Part shown: positions 48,378-57,164 of the stretch, in pieces
How the letters are laid out: each line of letters opens with the position of its first letter
How positions within the stretch are numbered: position 1 is the stretch's first letter
The notes under the pieces: model-generated
What the model saw: only the letters and a program-made list of their open reading frames with translations
Told to the model about the DNA's origin: nothing
The model's database searches: none
Assembly (NCBI RefSeq): GCF_000745485.1
Contig: NZ_JQJK01000016.1
Location: 62,001 to 126,000, forward strand
Source: Methanobacterium veterum
GTDB lineage: Archaea; Methanobacteriota; Methanobacteria; Methanobacteriales; Methanobacteriaceae
DNA: 64,000 nt
Direction of reading: 5' to 3'
Made by a program: the position numbers and the translations under genes

Positions 48378-49058
48378 ATGAACGGTTTAATTAATGGAAA
48401 TGAACTCTGGAAAACCTACAAGTTAGACAGTACTGAAGTTCATGCACTCAGGGGATTGAATATAACTGTTGGTGAAGGTGAATTTGTATCTATAATGGGC
48501 CCTTCCGGCTCTGGGAAGTCCACCCTCCTGAACATGATAGGAGGACTGGATAACCCGACTAAAGGAGATCTTTTCATTGATGGAAAAGATATATCAAGGA
48601 TGTCGGAAGGAGAGCTCACTAGGATGCGGGCGGAAAAAATAGGATTTATTTTCCAAACTTTTAACCTCCTACCTGCATTAACAGTACGTGATAACGTTGA
48701 GTTCCCAATGAGAAACTTAAATGGTAGTAAAAAGATGAATAAATCTTCAAGGATTAAAAAGGCAGAAGAATGCATTGAGATAGTTGGTCTGGGAGATCGA
48801 ATGGATTATCTGCCTGCAAAACTTTCGGGTGGAGAAAGACAGAGGGTAGCTGTTGCGAGGGCACTGGTAAACAACCCTAAATTTATTTTAGCAGATGAAC
48901 CTACTGGAAACTTAGATTCTGAATCCACTGAAAATATAATTAATTTGCTGCATGAGGTCAATCAGAATGAAACTACTGTTATAATGGTTACTCATGATGC
49001 AGAAACCACCAAAAATACAAGAATAATGAAAATCCGGGATGGAAAGATAGCAGAGTAA
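48378..49058 (+). CDS. MacB/LolD-type ABC transporter ATPase
   Basis: 226 residues with Walker [11 protein letters not shown]-loop FIFQTFNLLPALTV, signature LSGGERQR, Walker [13 protein letters not shown] and H-loop VMVTHDAE. It belongs to the LolD/MacB group and energises the permease just upstream. The ATG follows AAGGTGTAA. Confidence 0.94.
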   Translation: MNGLINGNELWKTYKLDSTEVHALRGLNITVGEGEFVSIMGPSGSGKSTLLNMIGGLDNPTKGDLFIDGKDISRMSEGELTRMRAEKIGFIFQTFNLLPALTVRDNVEFPMRNLNGSKKMNKSSRIKKAEECIEIVGLGDRMDYLPAKLSGGERQRVAVARALVNNPKFILADEPTGNLDSESTENIINLLHEVNQNETTVIMVTHDAETTKNTRIMKIRDGKIAE

Positions 49059-49196
49059 TTTATAATGCATTATAACTTATTTTTCTTATTTTTTTTATAA
49101 ATTTAAAGTTTATTTGAATTATATGGTTAATTTTAGTTTAATAAATTAGAAAAAATTGAAATTATAACATATCGTTATTTTTTAATGGTTATTCCA

Positions 49197-50066
49197 TTAA
49201 TATGGACTAGGTCCAGTAACAGTTGGATTATCGTCCCTTTGAACCCATTCAGTAATAGAACCTTCATATAATCTCACATCCTGATAATCTAAATACCATT
49301 TAAAAACTAAAAACAAATTAGTGGCCTCTCTGCCAGTCCCGCAGTAGCATATAACTGTTTTATCGGGGGTTGCTCCACGTTCTTCAATTAGAGATTTTAT
49401 TTCATCTTTGGGTTTGAGGAGCTGTCGATTCTGGGGGTTCATGAGAGCGGCCGCCTGTAAACTCTTTGCCCCAGGTATGTGTCCCTCTTTACTCCACAGA
49501 CTAGGTCCCGCATAGTATTTAAACGGCCTGGCATCAAGTACTACCACATCTTCATTGTCTTTAATATTTTTAAATTCATCGTATTCAATACAGTACTCAT
49601 TATGGATTTCTACTTCAAATTCAGATTCTTCTACCGTGGGAAATACTTTGGTTAATCCTCTTTCTTCTTTTTTCCATTTGTCTATGCCTCCATTTAAAAT
49701 ATGGACATTTTCATGGCCGAACCGCACCAGCGAATATGCTGCCATTGTCTGCCCCCACCCGTCCCCCTTTTTGGAGTAAGAACCTTTGCCGGTGTAAAAA
49801 AGAATAGGTTTGTCTTTTCTAATGCCTAATTTTCTAAATATTATTTGAATTGCATCTTGAGGAATGTATCTAACAGGGTCATTACATTGCATTTCTCTAA
49901 GAAACCATTCATTAAAATAAAATGCGTTGTGGATGTGTTCTTTTATATAATCATGTATGTCTGGCTGAACATCGAATATAATGAGATTATTATCCAGATT
50001 ATCTTCTAACCAGTCTGTATCCACCCACTTTACTTTTGAATTTCCCAATAAATGAGGATAGTTCAT
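49197..50066 (-). CDS. Two-domain thiosulfate sulfurtransferase (rhodanese)
   Basis: 289 residues with two rhodanese domains. The N-terminal domain (WLEDNLDNNLIIFDVQPDIH) lacks an active-site Cys loop. The C-terminal domain has VVVLDARPFKYYAG, GHIPGAKSLQ and the catalytic Cys in VICYCGTGREATNLFL. It transfers sulfane sulfur to thiophilic acceptors. The gene is divergent from a broken hydrolase gene, and its upstream spacer holds copy 2 of a dispersed repeat. Confidence 0.92.
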   Translation of the reverse strand: MNYPHLLGNSKVKWVDTDWLEDNLDNNLIIFDVQPDIHDYIKEHIHNAFYFNEWFLREMQCNDPVRYIPQDAIQIIFRKLGIRKDKPILFYTGKGSYSKKGDGWGQTMAAYSLVRFGHENVHILNGGIDKWKKEERGLTKVFPTVEESEFEVEIHNEYCIEYDEFKNIKDNEDVVVLDARPFKYYAGPSLWSKEGHIPGAKSLQAAALMNPQNRQLLKPKDEIKSLIEERGATPDKTVICYCGTGREATNLFLVFKWYLDYQDVRLYEGSITEWVQRDDNPTVTGPSPY

Positions 50067-50170
50067 ATAAATAACTCCATTAGTATGACTTTGAATTTAA
50101 TATGTAAATCATGGTAATTGTATGTTGCTGTTAATTGGGGGACGATTTTTAATGTTCATGTCCATTGTTA

Positions 50171-50290
50171 TGTGCATGGTTTATATTTCCTTAATATGGT
50201 GGTTAATTTAAGTTAAACTTGTTTAAAAACTTCCATTTATTTAATCAAAAATTATATAATAATTTAAATAGTAAATATTTGTACAATACT
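50171..50290. repeat. Dispersed intergenic repeat, copy 2
   Basis: TGTGCATGGTTTATATTTCC at 50171-50190 and a 60-base AT-rich block at 50231-50290 that matches 22447-22506 with one C/T difference. The spacer between the two blocks differs from copy 1. It lies about 105 bases upstream of the rhodanese start codon. Confidence 0.75.
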
Positions 50291-50524
50291 CTCTAAATGA
50301 GTATTAAAAAATATTAAATGATTTAAGCCGTAAAAAATCTATTAAATAGAGTTTTAAATTTGAAAAAATAATTTTTAAGTCTTTATAGATAATTTGAATT
50401 CTAATATTGTTTTTATATTTAAATTAAATTGAAATAATGTTAATTTGAATTTGGAAATAGTATAAACTTAAATAATATATTATTACAATTGTATTATAAC
50501 TTTTATTATAACGAGGGCATTATA

Positions 50525-51361
50525 ATGGGTTTATATTTTAGGGAAATCGGCCGAAACAACAATGAAACCATAGTGTTCCTCCATGCAGGCATGTCTTCAG
50601 GCTGGATGTGGGATAAACTTGTAGAATCCTTAAAAAATTATCATTGCCTGATCCCGGACCTTCCGGAACATGGAAAGAGCATAAGCATAAAACCCTTTAC
50701 AATGAAAAAGGCTGCAAATGAAGTTATTGATATTATTAGAGAAAGAGCACATGGGAAAAAAGCGCATATTGTCGGATTATCTCTTGGTGCACAGGTAACT
50801 GTTCAAATATTAGGCACGGCTCCGGAAGTTGTAGATCATGCAGTAATTACAGGCACCCTTGCCCGTGAAGTTGGTTCCGGTCTTTCAATGTTTATGAATA
50901 TTTTTTATAAAATTTACATGCGCCTCAAGGATGTTGATTTTTTCATAAAAATGGGTATGAAAGCACAAAACACGCAAAAAAATTTCATTTTTTTTTTTTT
51001 GATTGTGTAAAAACTTACAGTTTTTACAATACCTTTAAAATATTTTGAAGACATTAAAAAAGATATAAAAGCAATTACATGGAGTTCTTTAAATAACATT
51101 ACTCGTGAAAACAGAGCGTTTAGAATACCTGAAAATTTATGCAGATCAAAGAAGGGGGTGCTGGTGCTGATGGGAGAAAAAGAGGTCAAAGTTGTGTATG
51201 AATCAGCTTTAGACTTAAATAAATGCCTTTCAAATTCTAAAACGTATAAAGTGGCTAATTTGGGCCATACTTGGCCTTTAGAATCACCAGAACTTTTCAG
51301 CAGTCTTGTAAGGGCATGGGTAAATGATAATCCATTACCTGATACTTTATTGAAGCTGTAA
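50525..51361 (+). pseudogene. Alpha/beta hydrolase interrupted by an in-frame stop
   Basis: From ATG 50525 (MGLYFREIGRNNNETIVFLH; GAGGG upstream) the frame runs 161 codons to TAA at 51008-51010, just after a run of thirteen T. It then continues in the same frame to 51361 (LTVFTIPLKYFEDI, then GVLVLMGEKEVKVVYESALD, LGHTWPLESPELFSSLVRAW), matching the intact paralogue at 51432 to its end. The nucleophile elbow is VGLSLGAQV and the likely His is in LGHTW. Because both parts share one frame, the break is a nonsense change or paired indels, probably an inactive copy. Confidence 0.8.
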
Positions 51362-51431
51362 TTTGAATAAATTTATTAAAATAAAAGAAGAATATAAAAT
51401 TATATCAATTATTTTTTCTAAGTGAGAAATT

Positions 51432-52190
51432 ATGAGTTTATATATCAAAGAAACAGGTAAAAACAACGATGAAACAATAGTTTTTCTCCATAATGAGGGA
51501 ATAGCCGGCTGGATGTGGGATGAACAATTAAAAGCGTTCAGTGATTACCACTGTATTATTCCTGACCTTCCTGGACACGGAAAAAGTGCTGAAGTAAAGC
51601 CATTTAGTGTACAAAGTGCTGCAGGTATGGTTATCGATATAATAAAGAATAATGCCAAAAATGGAAAAGCCCATCTCGTGGGGCTGTCTTTAGGCGCTCA
51701 AATTGCAGTTCAAATTTTAAGCACTGCTCCTGAAGTTGTAAACCATGTTTTAATCAGTGGAGCTCTCGTACGTAACTCGCAGCCGACTGAATCATTTTTA
51801 AAACTCCTTGACAACCTTATCGCGCTTTATTTGCCGGATAAAGACAAAACTATTCGTATAATGAGTTATGTGAGATCTTACAACATACCAAAAAATCTCC
51901 GCAGTAAGTTTAAGGAATCCACCTATGTTATTGAACCGTATTCTTTAGATAAAATCCTCCGGGAAACTATACTTTTTAAAATGCCGGATAATCTTGAACA
52001 TGCAGATATGCCTGTACTGGTGATGACAGGCGAAAAAGATTATAGAATTGTTAATGAATCTGCATTAAATCTCTTAAACGCGCTTCCAAATTCTAAAGGA
52101 GCAATGGCTTTGAAGGTAGGGCATTTATGGAATATAGAAAATCCAGAAATGTTTAACAATGTCTTGAGAAGCTGGTTAAAAAGATATTAA
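51432..52190 (+). CDS. Alpha/beta hydrolase
   Basis: 252 residues. Oxyanion/N-terminal motif ETIVFLHNEGIAGWMWDEQL, DLPGHGKSAEVKPF, nucleophile elbow VGLSLGAQIAVQIL, a helical cap (about residues 125-190), VLVMTGEKDYRIVN with the likely catalytic Asp, and His in KVGHLWNIENPEMF. It is cytoplasmic, with unknown substrate; the fold fits esterases and lipases. It directly follows the broken paralogue. Confidence 0.88.
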   Translation: MSLYIKETGKNNDETIVFLHNEGIAGWMWDEQLKAFSDYHCIIPDLPGHGKSAEVKPFSVQSAAGMVIDIIKNNAKNGKAHLVGLSLGAQIAVQILSTAPEVVNHVLISGALVRNSQPTESFLKLLDNLIALYLPDKDKTIRIMSYVRSYNIPKNLRSKFKESTYVIEPYSLDKILRETILFKMPDNLEHADMPVLVMTGEKDYRIVNESALNLLNALPNSKGAMALKVGHLWNIENPEMFNNVLRSWLKRY

Positions 52191-52245
52191 TCATCAGGAC
52201 ATGTTATTGAGTTAAACATATGTTAACTGTTTTTGGGGTGGCAGT

Positions 52246-52623
52246 ATAAACGAGAAACTTAGAAAAGAATGGGATGCTGAAAGGAAAATTGAGCATAAAT
52301 TCAACAGGATTATAAACATTTCCACCAGTAAAGTTATGGAAATGGTAAAAGATAAAAAACCTGCAATTTTCGGCAATTTTCATTATGGTTCAATAGGTAT
52401 TAACCCAAAATACCTTGTAATATGGTACCTTTTTGAAAAAGATAGTGATTTAAAAGAAGCGGAAGCCAATGGTCTGGTAGATGAATTAAAAAAATTGACT
52501 TTAATGAATTTAAAGGATAATGGTTATCCTGAAAATGTATTAGATGAAATACAAATTGCTTTCACATCTGATGAAGATATACAAAAAGAAACTAAGGGTA
52601 ATTACTATTATTATTTTAAATAA
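52246..52623 (+). CDS. Hypothetical protein with a non-canonical start
   Basis: 125 residues if read from ATA 52246, which has GGGGTGG 4 bases upstream. The frame contains no ATG, GTG or TTG between the preceding stop and the internal ATG at 52330-52336, which would remove a predicted amphipathic helix (NEKLRKEWDAERKIEHKFNR). The C-terminal part (FGNFHYGSIGINPKYLVIWY, then ELKKLTLMNLKDNGYPENV) is soluble and ends in a Tyr-rich tail. No family was recognised. Confidence 0.6.
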   Translation: MNEKLRKEWDAERKIEHKFNRIINISTSKVMEMVKDKKPAIFGNFHYGSIGINPKYLVIWYLFEKDSDLKEAEANGLVDELKKLTLMNLKDNGYPENVLDEIQIAFTSDEDIQKETKGNYYYYFK

Positions 52624-52743
52624 GGTAAATCCTGTCTTTTTAAGTGTTTATTTTAAATATGGTTTTCCAGTTCAGGGATAATATTTTTTGATAATTAAAC
52701 ATTGTGAAAATTATTTCACTTATTTTTAATATTTTTCAGATAT

Positions 52744-52804
52744 TTTTATATATAACGTCACATGATATACCGTAATGTGATATAACGTGTAACGATATAT
52801 ATCG
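52744..52804 (+). promoter_or_regulatory. Promoter and operator-like repeats before PadR gene
   Basis: A TATA-like tract (tttttatatataa, about 52744-52755) is followed by three spaced units: TGATATACCGTAA (about 52763), TGATATAACGTGTAA (about 52778) and the perfect palindrome CGATATATATCG (52793-52804). They extend to within 10 bases of the ATG. The spacing of about 15 bases suggests cooperative binding by the PadR protein itself. Confidence 0.5.
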
Positions 52805-52813
52805 GGGATTAAT

Positions 52814-53137
52814 ATGGATATAAAAAAATTGCAAAATAAATATTTGCCATTAACTGAAGCAGCTTACTATGTTCTCATATCCTTAAATAAGTCAAGACAT
52901 GGGTATGGAATAATGCAGCACGTTGAAAAGCTCACAAATGGCCGTATTAAGATCGGTGCAGGCACAATGTATGGAAATCTTTCCAGGATGGAAAAAGAAG
53001 GGTTAATAACATCAGTTGCAGAAGAAGATCGTAAAAAAATCTATGAACTCAGCGAAAAAGGGAAAATTGTACTGAAATTAGAACTTGAACGTTTAGAAGA
53101 ACTTATTGATCATGGTAAAAATGAAATGAGGAATTAG
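52814..53137 (+). CDS. PadR-family transcriptional regulator
   Basis: 107 residues: LPLTEAAYYVLISLNKSRHG, YGIMQHVEKLTNGRIKIGAG, TMYGNLSRMEKEGLITSVAE and KKIYELSEKGK. This is the typical PadR winged helix with a C-terminal dimerisation helix. It ends one base before a DUF2812 gene, a partnership common in bacteria in which the two are co-transcribed. Confidence 0.92.
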   Translation: MDIKKLQNKYLPLTEAAYYVLISLNKSRHGYGIMQHVEKLTNGRIKIGAGTMYGNLSRMEKEGLITSVAEEDRKKIYELSEKGKIVLKLELERLEELIDHGKNEMRN

Positions 53138-53138
53138 C

Positions 53139-53660
53139 ATGAATGAAATTAAAACTGCTTGGCACTGGTGGTGGGGCTGGAACCCAGAAAAAATAGAAGA
53201 CTGGCTTGAGGAGATGGAACTGGAAGGCTGGAATTTATTTCAAGTTGATTTCAATCATATCCGTTTTAAATTTGAAAAGGGAGAAAGCAGGAAGATGAGA
53301 TACTGCGTTGACTACCAAGAAAATGTTGATGAAAACTATTTTGAGATTTTTAAGGAGTATGGTTGGGAATTAGCTGATGATGGGATTCTCCCATGGTATA
53401 TTTGGCGTAAATCTTACGAAAATGAAAGGCCGAGTATTTATACTGATACAATATCCTTAATTGAGAGAAACAACCGCCAGCTTTGGATTGTTGGGGTTTT
53501 GATAGTCATGGATACAATTGTATTTTACTCCACATTTAATGGAGGTTACATTGGAATAGGGTTAGGGCTGCTTTTTTTAATGATTTTAGCCTTAGGATAC
53601 ATTATGATGCAGCTTTACCTGTATAATAAAAAACTGGAAAAAAATGAAATGAAGCTTTGA
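53139..53660 (+). CDS. DUF2812 membrane protein
   Basis: 173 residues. The N-terminal soluble part has WHWWWGWNPEKIEDWLEEME, GWNLFQVDFNHIRFKFEKGE and MRYCVDYQENV, the DUF2812 pattern; two transmembrane helices follow (about residues 115-165). The function is unknown, though the genes usually accompany PadR regulators. It is directly downstream of the PadR gene and followed by a paralogue. Confidence 0.85.
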   Translation: MNEIKTAWHWWWGWNPEKIEDWLEEMELEGWNLFQVDFNHIRFKFEKGESRKMRYCVDYQENVDENYFEIFKEYGWELADDGILPWYIWRKSYENERPSIYTDTISLIERNNRQLWIVGVLIVMDTIVFYSTFNGGYIGIGLGLLFLMILALGYIMMQLYLYNKKLEKNEMKL

Positions 53661-53721
53661 TATTTAAAATTTTGTTATTAAATAGCTGATGCATATAAGT
53701 TTTTAAGGATTGGGGATTAAA

Positions 53722-54252
53722 ATGAGAGAAACTAAAACTGCTTGCCACTGGTGGTGGGGCTGGAACCCAGAAAAAATAGAAAACTGGCTTGAAGAAATGG
53801 AATTAAACGGCTGGAATCTGGTCAGTGTAGGTTTTGCTTATATAGTCTTTAAATTTGAAAAAGGGGAAAGCAGGAAGATGAGGTACTGCGTTGACTATCA
53901 AATTAACGTGGGAAATAATTATTTTGAGCTCTTTAAAGAAGATGGTTGGGAATTAGCAGATGATAAAATCATTCCATGGTATATTTGGCGTAAATCCTAT
54001 GAAAATGAAAGACCGAGTATTTATACTGATACTAAATCATTAATTGAGAGAAATAATCGATTGATCAAGACTGTCGGTATCCTGGTACCTTTAGAGATAG
54101 CTATACTTTATCGAGTTTTTGAAAGCGGTTCTGATGAAATTAAATCAACATTGATGATGTTTATTATCCTAATTTTTATATTCTTGGGATATGTGACAGC
54201 ACAGCTTTACAGATGCAATAAAAAGCTTGAGAAAAGTGAAATAAGGTTATAA
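53722..54252 (+). CDS. DUF2812 membrane protein (paralogue)
   Basis: 176 residues from ATG 53722 (MRETKTACHWWWGWNPEKIE), with TTGGGGATT before it. It is highly similar to the protein at 53139 through the soluble domain (GWELADDKIIPWYIWRKSYE, NERPSIYTDTKSLIERNNR), then diverges in the membrane part. The two genes are a recent tandem duplication in one operon with PadR. Confidence 0.85.
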   Translation: MRETKTACHWWWGWNPEKIENWLEEMELNGWNLVSVGFAYIVFKFEKGESRKMRYCVDYQINVGNNYFELFKEDGWELADDKIIPWYIWRKSYENERPSIYTDTKSLIERNNRLIKTVGILVPLEIAILYRVFESGSDEIKSTLMMFIILIFIFLGYVTAQLYRCNKKLEKSEIRL

Positions 54253-54290
54253 GCGCAGTACAGTGGAGAATTAAATAAAAGGGGATATTC

Positions 54291-54302
54291 GGGGGGGGGG
54301 GG
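54291..54302 (+). other. G12 homopolymer at a ribosome binding site
   Basis: Twelve consecutive G end 4 bases before the ATG of the small membrane protein at 54307, in the position of the Shine-Dalgarno sequence. In this AT-rich region such a run is exceptional. It may be prone to length changes in the cell or in sequencing. Confidence 0.7.
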
Positions 54303-54306
54303 AATC

Positions 54307-54504
54307 ATGGACAATAACAGTGTTTTGATGCCATTGGTAGTTATATTATGCGGTTCTTTGGGGATGATAAATTTGATTAATCAGAGAATTGCAGAATCTT
54401 CTTTGCAATATGGGTTATGTTTCATTTCAGGGTTATTGGTCGCATTTATTCTAGTTCTGGTATTTAAGATATTTATCAACATGAAAAATTCACAGGGAAA
54501 TTAG
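54307..54504 (+). CDS. Small membrane protein
   Basis: 65 residues with two transmembrane helices (VLMPLVVILCGSLGMINLIN and FISGLLVAFILVLVFKIFIN) and a short basic tail. It starts right after the G12 tract and follows the PadR-DUF2812 genes on the same strand after 54 bases. Function is unknown; it may belong to that membrane-related group. Confidence 0.6.
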   Translation: MDNNSVLMPLVVILCGSLGMINLINQRIAESSLQYGLCFISGLLVAFILVLVFKIFINMKNSQGN

Positions 54505-54522
54505 AATAGTCCAATATTTTTC

Positions 54523-55896
54523 TCAATTTTTTCTCCTTATAATGAAATAACCGTATATTGAGGTGTAACACAAAATAGCAAATATTAAAAATGGTATTTT
54601 GCTGGCTTCAATGAAAGAAGCGTAGTTACTGGGTGTAAGAGGAGATTGTCCCATAAAAATATTTAGAACAGCTAAAGTTACTCCCATTCCCATCATCTGG
54701 CCCACTACCCTCATGGTGTTCAACGTCGCGGTGGAAACTCCATAAAATTTATTTTCAAAGTACCCTACTGAAATTTGAGTACTGGAAGAAGCAGAAAGCC
54801 CGTATCCTGACCCAATAACAGCAAGGGCAACTACTATAAGCCATAAACTTGTGTTCTCTCCTAAAAACAGAAATAGGGTTAATCCCACTGCAGTAAGCCC
54901 CATCCCTATGGCTGCTATAAAACGGGGCCACAGGAACTTCAATAATTTACTCTCTGAAATTGAGAATATAGCTATAAAAACAGATTGAACACTCAGTAAT
55001 AGTCCTGCCTGATCAGGACTCAATCCCTTTATATTCTGGAGGTACAGGGTTAAAATAAAAATTGTGAATATGCCTGGGGCATAGTTTACAAGGGATGTTA
55101 AATTGTTAATGATGTAAACCCTGTCAAATAACAATTTAGGATGTATAAGGGGATTTTTAACTATTTTTTGAAGCCATATGAAGATTAAAACTCCTAAAGA
55201 ACCTACTATTAATGCTAAAATTCCAAAGTAAGTGGTAATCTCTGAAAAGCCCACCATTATACCAATTAATGATAATGCAAAAACTGAAGTGCTGATCAGG
55301 CTGATATTTTCATTTTCATCATCTTCAAGTTTTTCTTCTAACTTAAGAAGGATAAACAGCGCTGCTATACCGAATGGCACCGCAAATGCAAAAATAGATC
55401 TCCAGCCTAAAAACTGGGTTAAAAACCCACCTAAGATAGGTCCAGTGGAAAGACCGACATAACTTATCCCTACACTTACAGAAAGTGCCCTGCTTTTATC
55501 CTTTTTCTTGAAAACAGATGCAATCATGGAATACACATTTCCAAAGATCATGGCCCCTCCAACGGCCTGTAAAATTCTTGATATTAATAGTATAGTTCCA
55601 GAAGGGGCTGCAGCAGATAAAATACTTGCCAGTGTGAATATTATTATTCCATAGGTGATAATTTTCTTTTTACCATAGTTATCTGCTATTTTACCAAATG
55701 GAATTAAAAATATGCCTGTAAAAAGTAGGTACGATGTTGGAATCCACCCTAAAAATATGGAATTAAGTGCAAATGTTTCCCCGATTTCGGGTAAGGCAAT
55801 ATTTACAGAAGAGCTTATATATGCAACCATAAAACTGACCAGAATACTTACCCACAGCGCATATCTCTCAGTGGTTTTTGTTTCGGCAGAGTCCAT
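54523..55896 (-). CDS. MFS drug-efflux-type transporter
   Basis: 457 residues with 12-14 transmembrane helices. The EmrB/QacA-like signatures are visible: NIALPEIGETFALNSIFLGW, TSYLLFTGIFLIPFGKIADN, YGKKKIITYG and GPILGGFLTQFLGWRSIFAF. It probably exports hydrophobic or toxic compounds using proton exchange. It converges with the small membrane protein gene and is divergent from a flavodoxin gene. Confidence 0.92.
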   Translation of the reverse strand: MDSAETKTTERYALWVSILVSFMVAYISSSVNIALPEIGETFALNSIFLGWIPTSYLLFTGIFLIPFGKIADNYGKKKIITYGIIIFTLASILSAAAPSGTILLISRILQAVGGAMIFGNVYSMIASVFKKKDKSRALSVSVGISYVGLSTGPILGGFLTQFLGWRSIFAFAVPFGIAALFILLKLEEKLEDDENENISLISTSVFALSLIGIMVGFSEITTYFGILALIVGSLGVLIFIWLQKIVKNPLIHPKLLFDRVYIINNLTSLVNYAPGIFTIFILTLYLQNIKGLSPDQAGLLLSVQSVFIAIFSISESKLLKFLWPRFIAAIGMGLTAVGLTLFLFLGENTSLWLIVVALAVIGSGYGLSASSSTQISVGYFENKFYGVSTATLNTMRVVGQMMGMGVTLAVLNIFMGQSPLTPSNYASFIEASKIPFLIFAILCYTSIYGYFIIRRKN

Positions 55897-55977
55897 AGTA
55901 TTATTTAGTTGTAAAATGGTATAAACATTGATAATAACTAGAAGAATTGAATTGTTTTAAAATGTTCCTGCCAATCC

Positions 55978-56045
55978 TATGCACGGTTTATACTTCAGGT
56001 TAAACTGTCTCTGTTAATTTAGTTAAAAAATTATAATTTATTTAA
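55978..56045. repeat. Dispersed intergenic repeat, partial copy 3
   Basis: TATGCACGGTTTATACTTCA at 55978-55997 matches the 20-base block at 22405 in 18 of 20 positions. An AT-rich sequence after it is only loosely similar to the 60-base block of copies 1 and 2. As in those, it lies upstream of a minus-strand gene (82 bases from the MFS start). Confidence 0.5.
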
Positions 56046-56182
56046 ATTAACGATTTAAATTATATCAATATTTTAGACATGAATGTTAAAAAAATTATTA
56101 GGTTCATTTTAAATAATTTAATAATAGAATAATGATTATTAATGGAAAAGATAAAAAAATCTTTAATAAACGGAGATATTCT

Positions 56183-56677
56183 ATGAAAATAGGGATCATT
56201 GTTCATTCCCGAACAGGCCATACGCATTTTGTTGCCCAGAGGCTCCAGGAAAAACTTTCTGCAGATGGGCATGCAGTAGATATTCAACAGTTGAGGCTGG
56301 CAGGAGGGCAGGATGTCCCTGGCAAAGATAGCATGATTCAAAATCCACCTGATTTAAATGGGTATGATAGAGTTATATTTGGAGCTCCAGTACATGCATT
56401 TTCCCTTTCAAAAGTAATGGAAGCTTATTTGACACAGGTTTCATCTCTTACAGGTAAAACTGTGGCATGTTTTGTTACAAAGGGTTTACCATTTGGCTGG
56501 ACCGGTGGAAATCGTGCAATTAGTGAAATGAAGGAAATTTGTGAATCTAAATGGGCTACTGTTTCTGGAACTGGAATTGTAATCTGGAACAAAAACCGCC
56601 AAAAACAAATTGATGATCTTGTCGAGAAATTCAGCGGATTACTTGATTTAGATGATAAAATGGGGGGTATGCTATGA
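56183..56677 (+). CDS. Flavodoxin-family protein
   Basis: 164 residues from ATG 56183 (MKIGIIVHSRTGHTHFVAQR; GGAGAT upstream). The FMN phosphate-binding loop is HSRTGHT; further flavodoxin landmarks are YDRVIFGAPVHAFSLSKVM and CFVTKGLPFGWTGGNRA. It is likely an FMN electron carrier or quinone reductase-like protein. Its stop overlaps the start of a close paralogue. Confidence 0.9.
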   Translation: MKIGIIVHSRTGHTHFVAQRLQEKLSADGHAVDIQQLRLAGGQDVPGKDSMIQNPPDLNGYDRVIFGAPVHAFSLSKVMEAYLTQVSSLTGKTVACFVTKGLPFGWTGGNRAISEMKEICESKWATVSGTGIVIWNKNRQKQIDDLVEKFSGLLDLDDKMGGML

Positions 56678-57144
56678 AAATAGGTATTGTTGTTCATTCA
56701 CAAACAGGTAACACCTGCAAAGTCGCTCAAAAACTTCGGGAGAAGCTTTCAGCATCTGGGAATGAGGTAGAAATTCAGAGGGTGAAAATGGTGGGAGGCG
56801 ATAAACCGCAGGGTAAAGATATAAAGATTGAAAACCCTCCGAATGTAGGTAAGTACGATGCATTGATTTTTGGAGCTCCTGTACATGCTTTTTCCCTTGC
56901 ACCTGCCATGAAAGTATATATGGAACAGATGACTTCACTTCAGGATAAAAAAGTGGCATGTTTTGTTACAAAAGCCATGCGTTTTAACTGGACTGGTGGA
57001 ACCCGTGCAACTGGTCAAATGAAGCGAATTTGTCAGGATAAAGGCGCAGTAATATCTGGAACAGGGATTGTGGTATGGAACAAACACCGCAATGAAAAAA
57101 TTGATGAACTGGTTGAAGAATTCCGCGGGTTATTTGACTTATAA
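56674..57144 (+). CDS. Flavodoxin-family protein (paralogue)
   Basis: 156 residues, close in sequence to the protein at 56183: MKIGIVVHSQTGNTCKVAQK (phosphate loop HSQTGNT), YDALIFGAPVHAFSLAPAMK, CFVTKAMRFNWTGGTRA and GTGIVVWNKHRNEKIDE. The ATG overlaps the upstream stop (ATGA), indicating translational coupling and tandem duplication. An EFR1-type ferredoxin gene starts 20 bases later. Confidence 0.9.
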   Translation: MKIGIVVHSQTGNTCKVAQKLREKLSASGNEVEIQRVKMVGGDKPQGKDIKIENPPNVGKYDALIFGAPVHAFSLAPAMKVYMEQMTSLQDKKVACFVTKAMRFNWTGGTRATGQMKRICQDKGAVISGTGIVVWNKHRNEKIDELVEEFRGLFDL

Positions 57145-57164
57145 ATGAATAAAAAGGTTTTGTC

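Noticed and set aside
50988..51000. Programmed frameshift at the T13 run
   Set aside because: The coding frame is the same before and after the run, so one slip would break rather than restore the protein.
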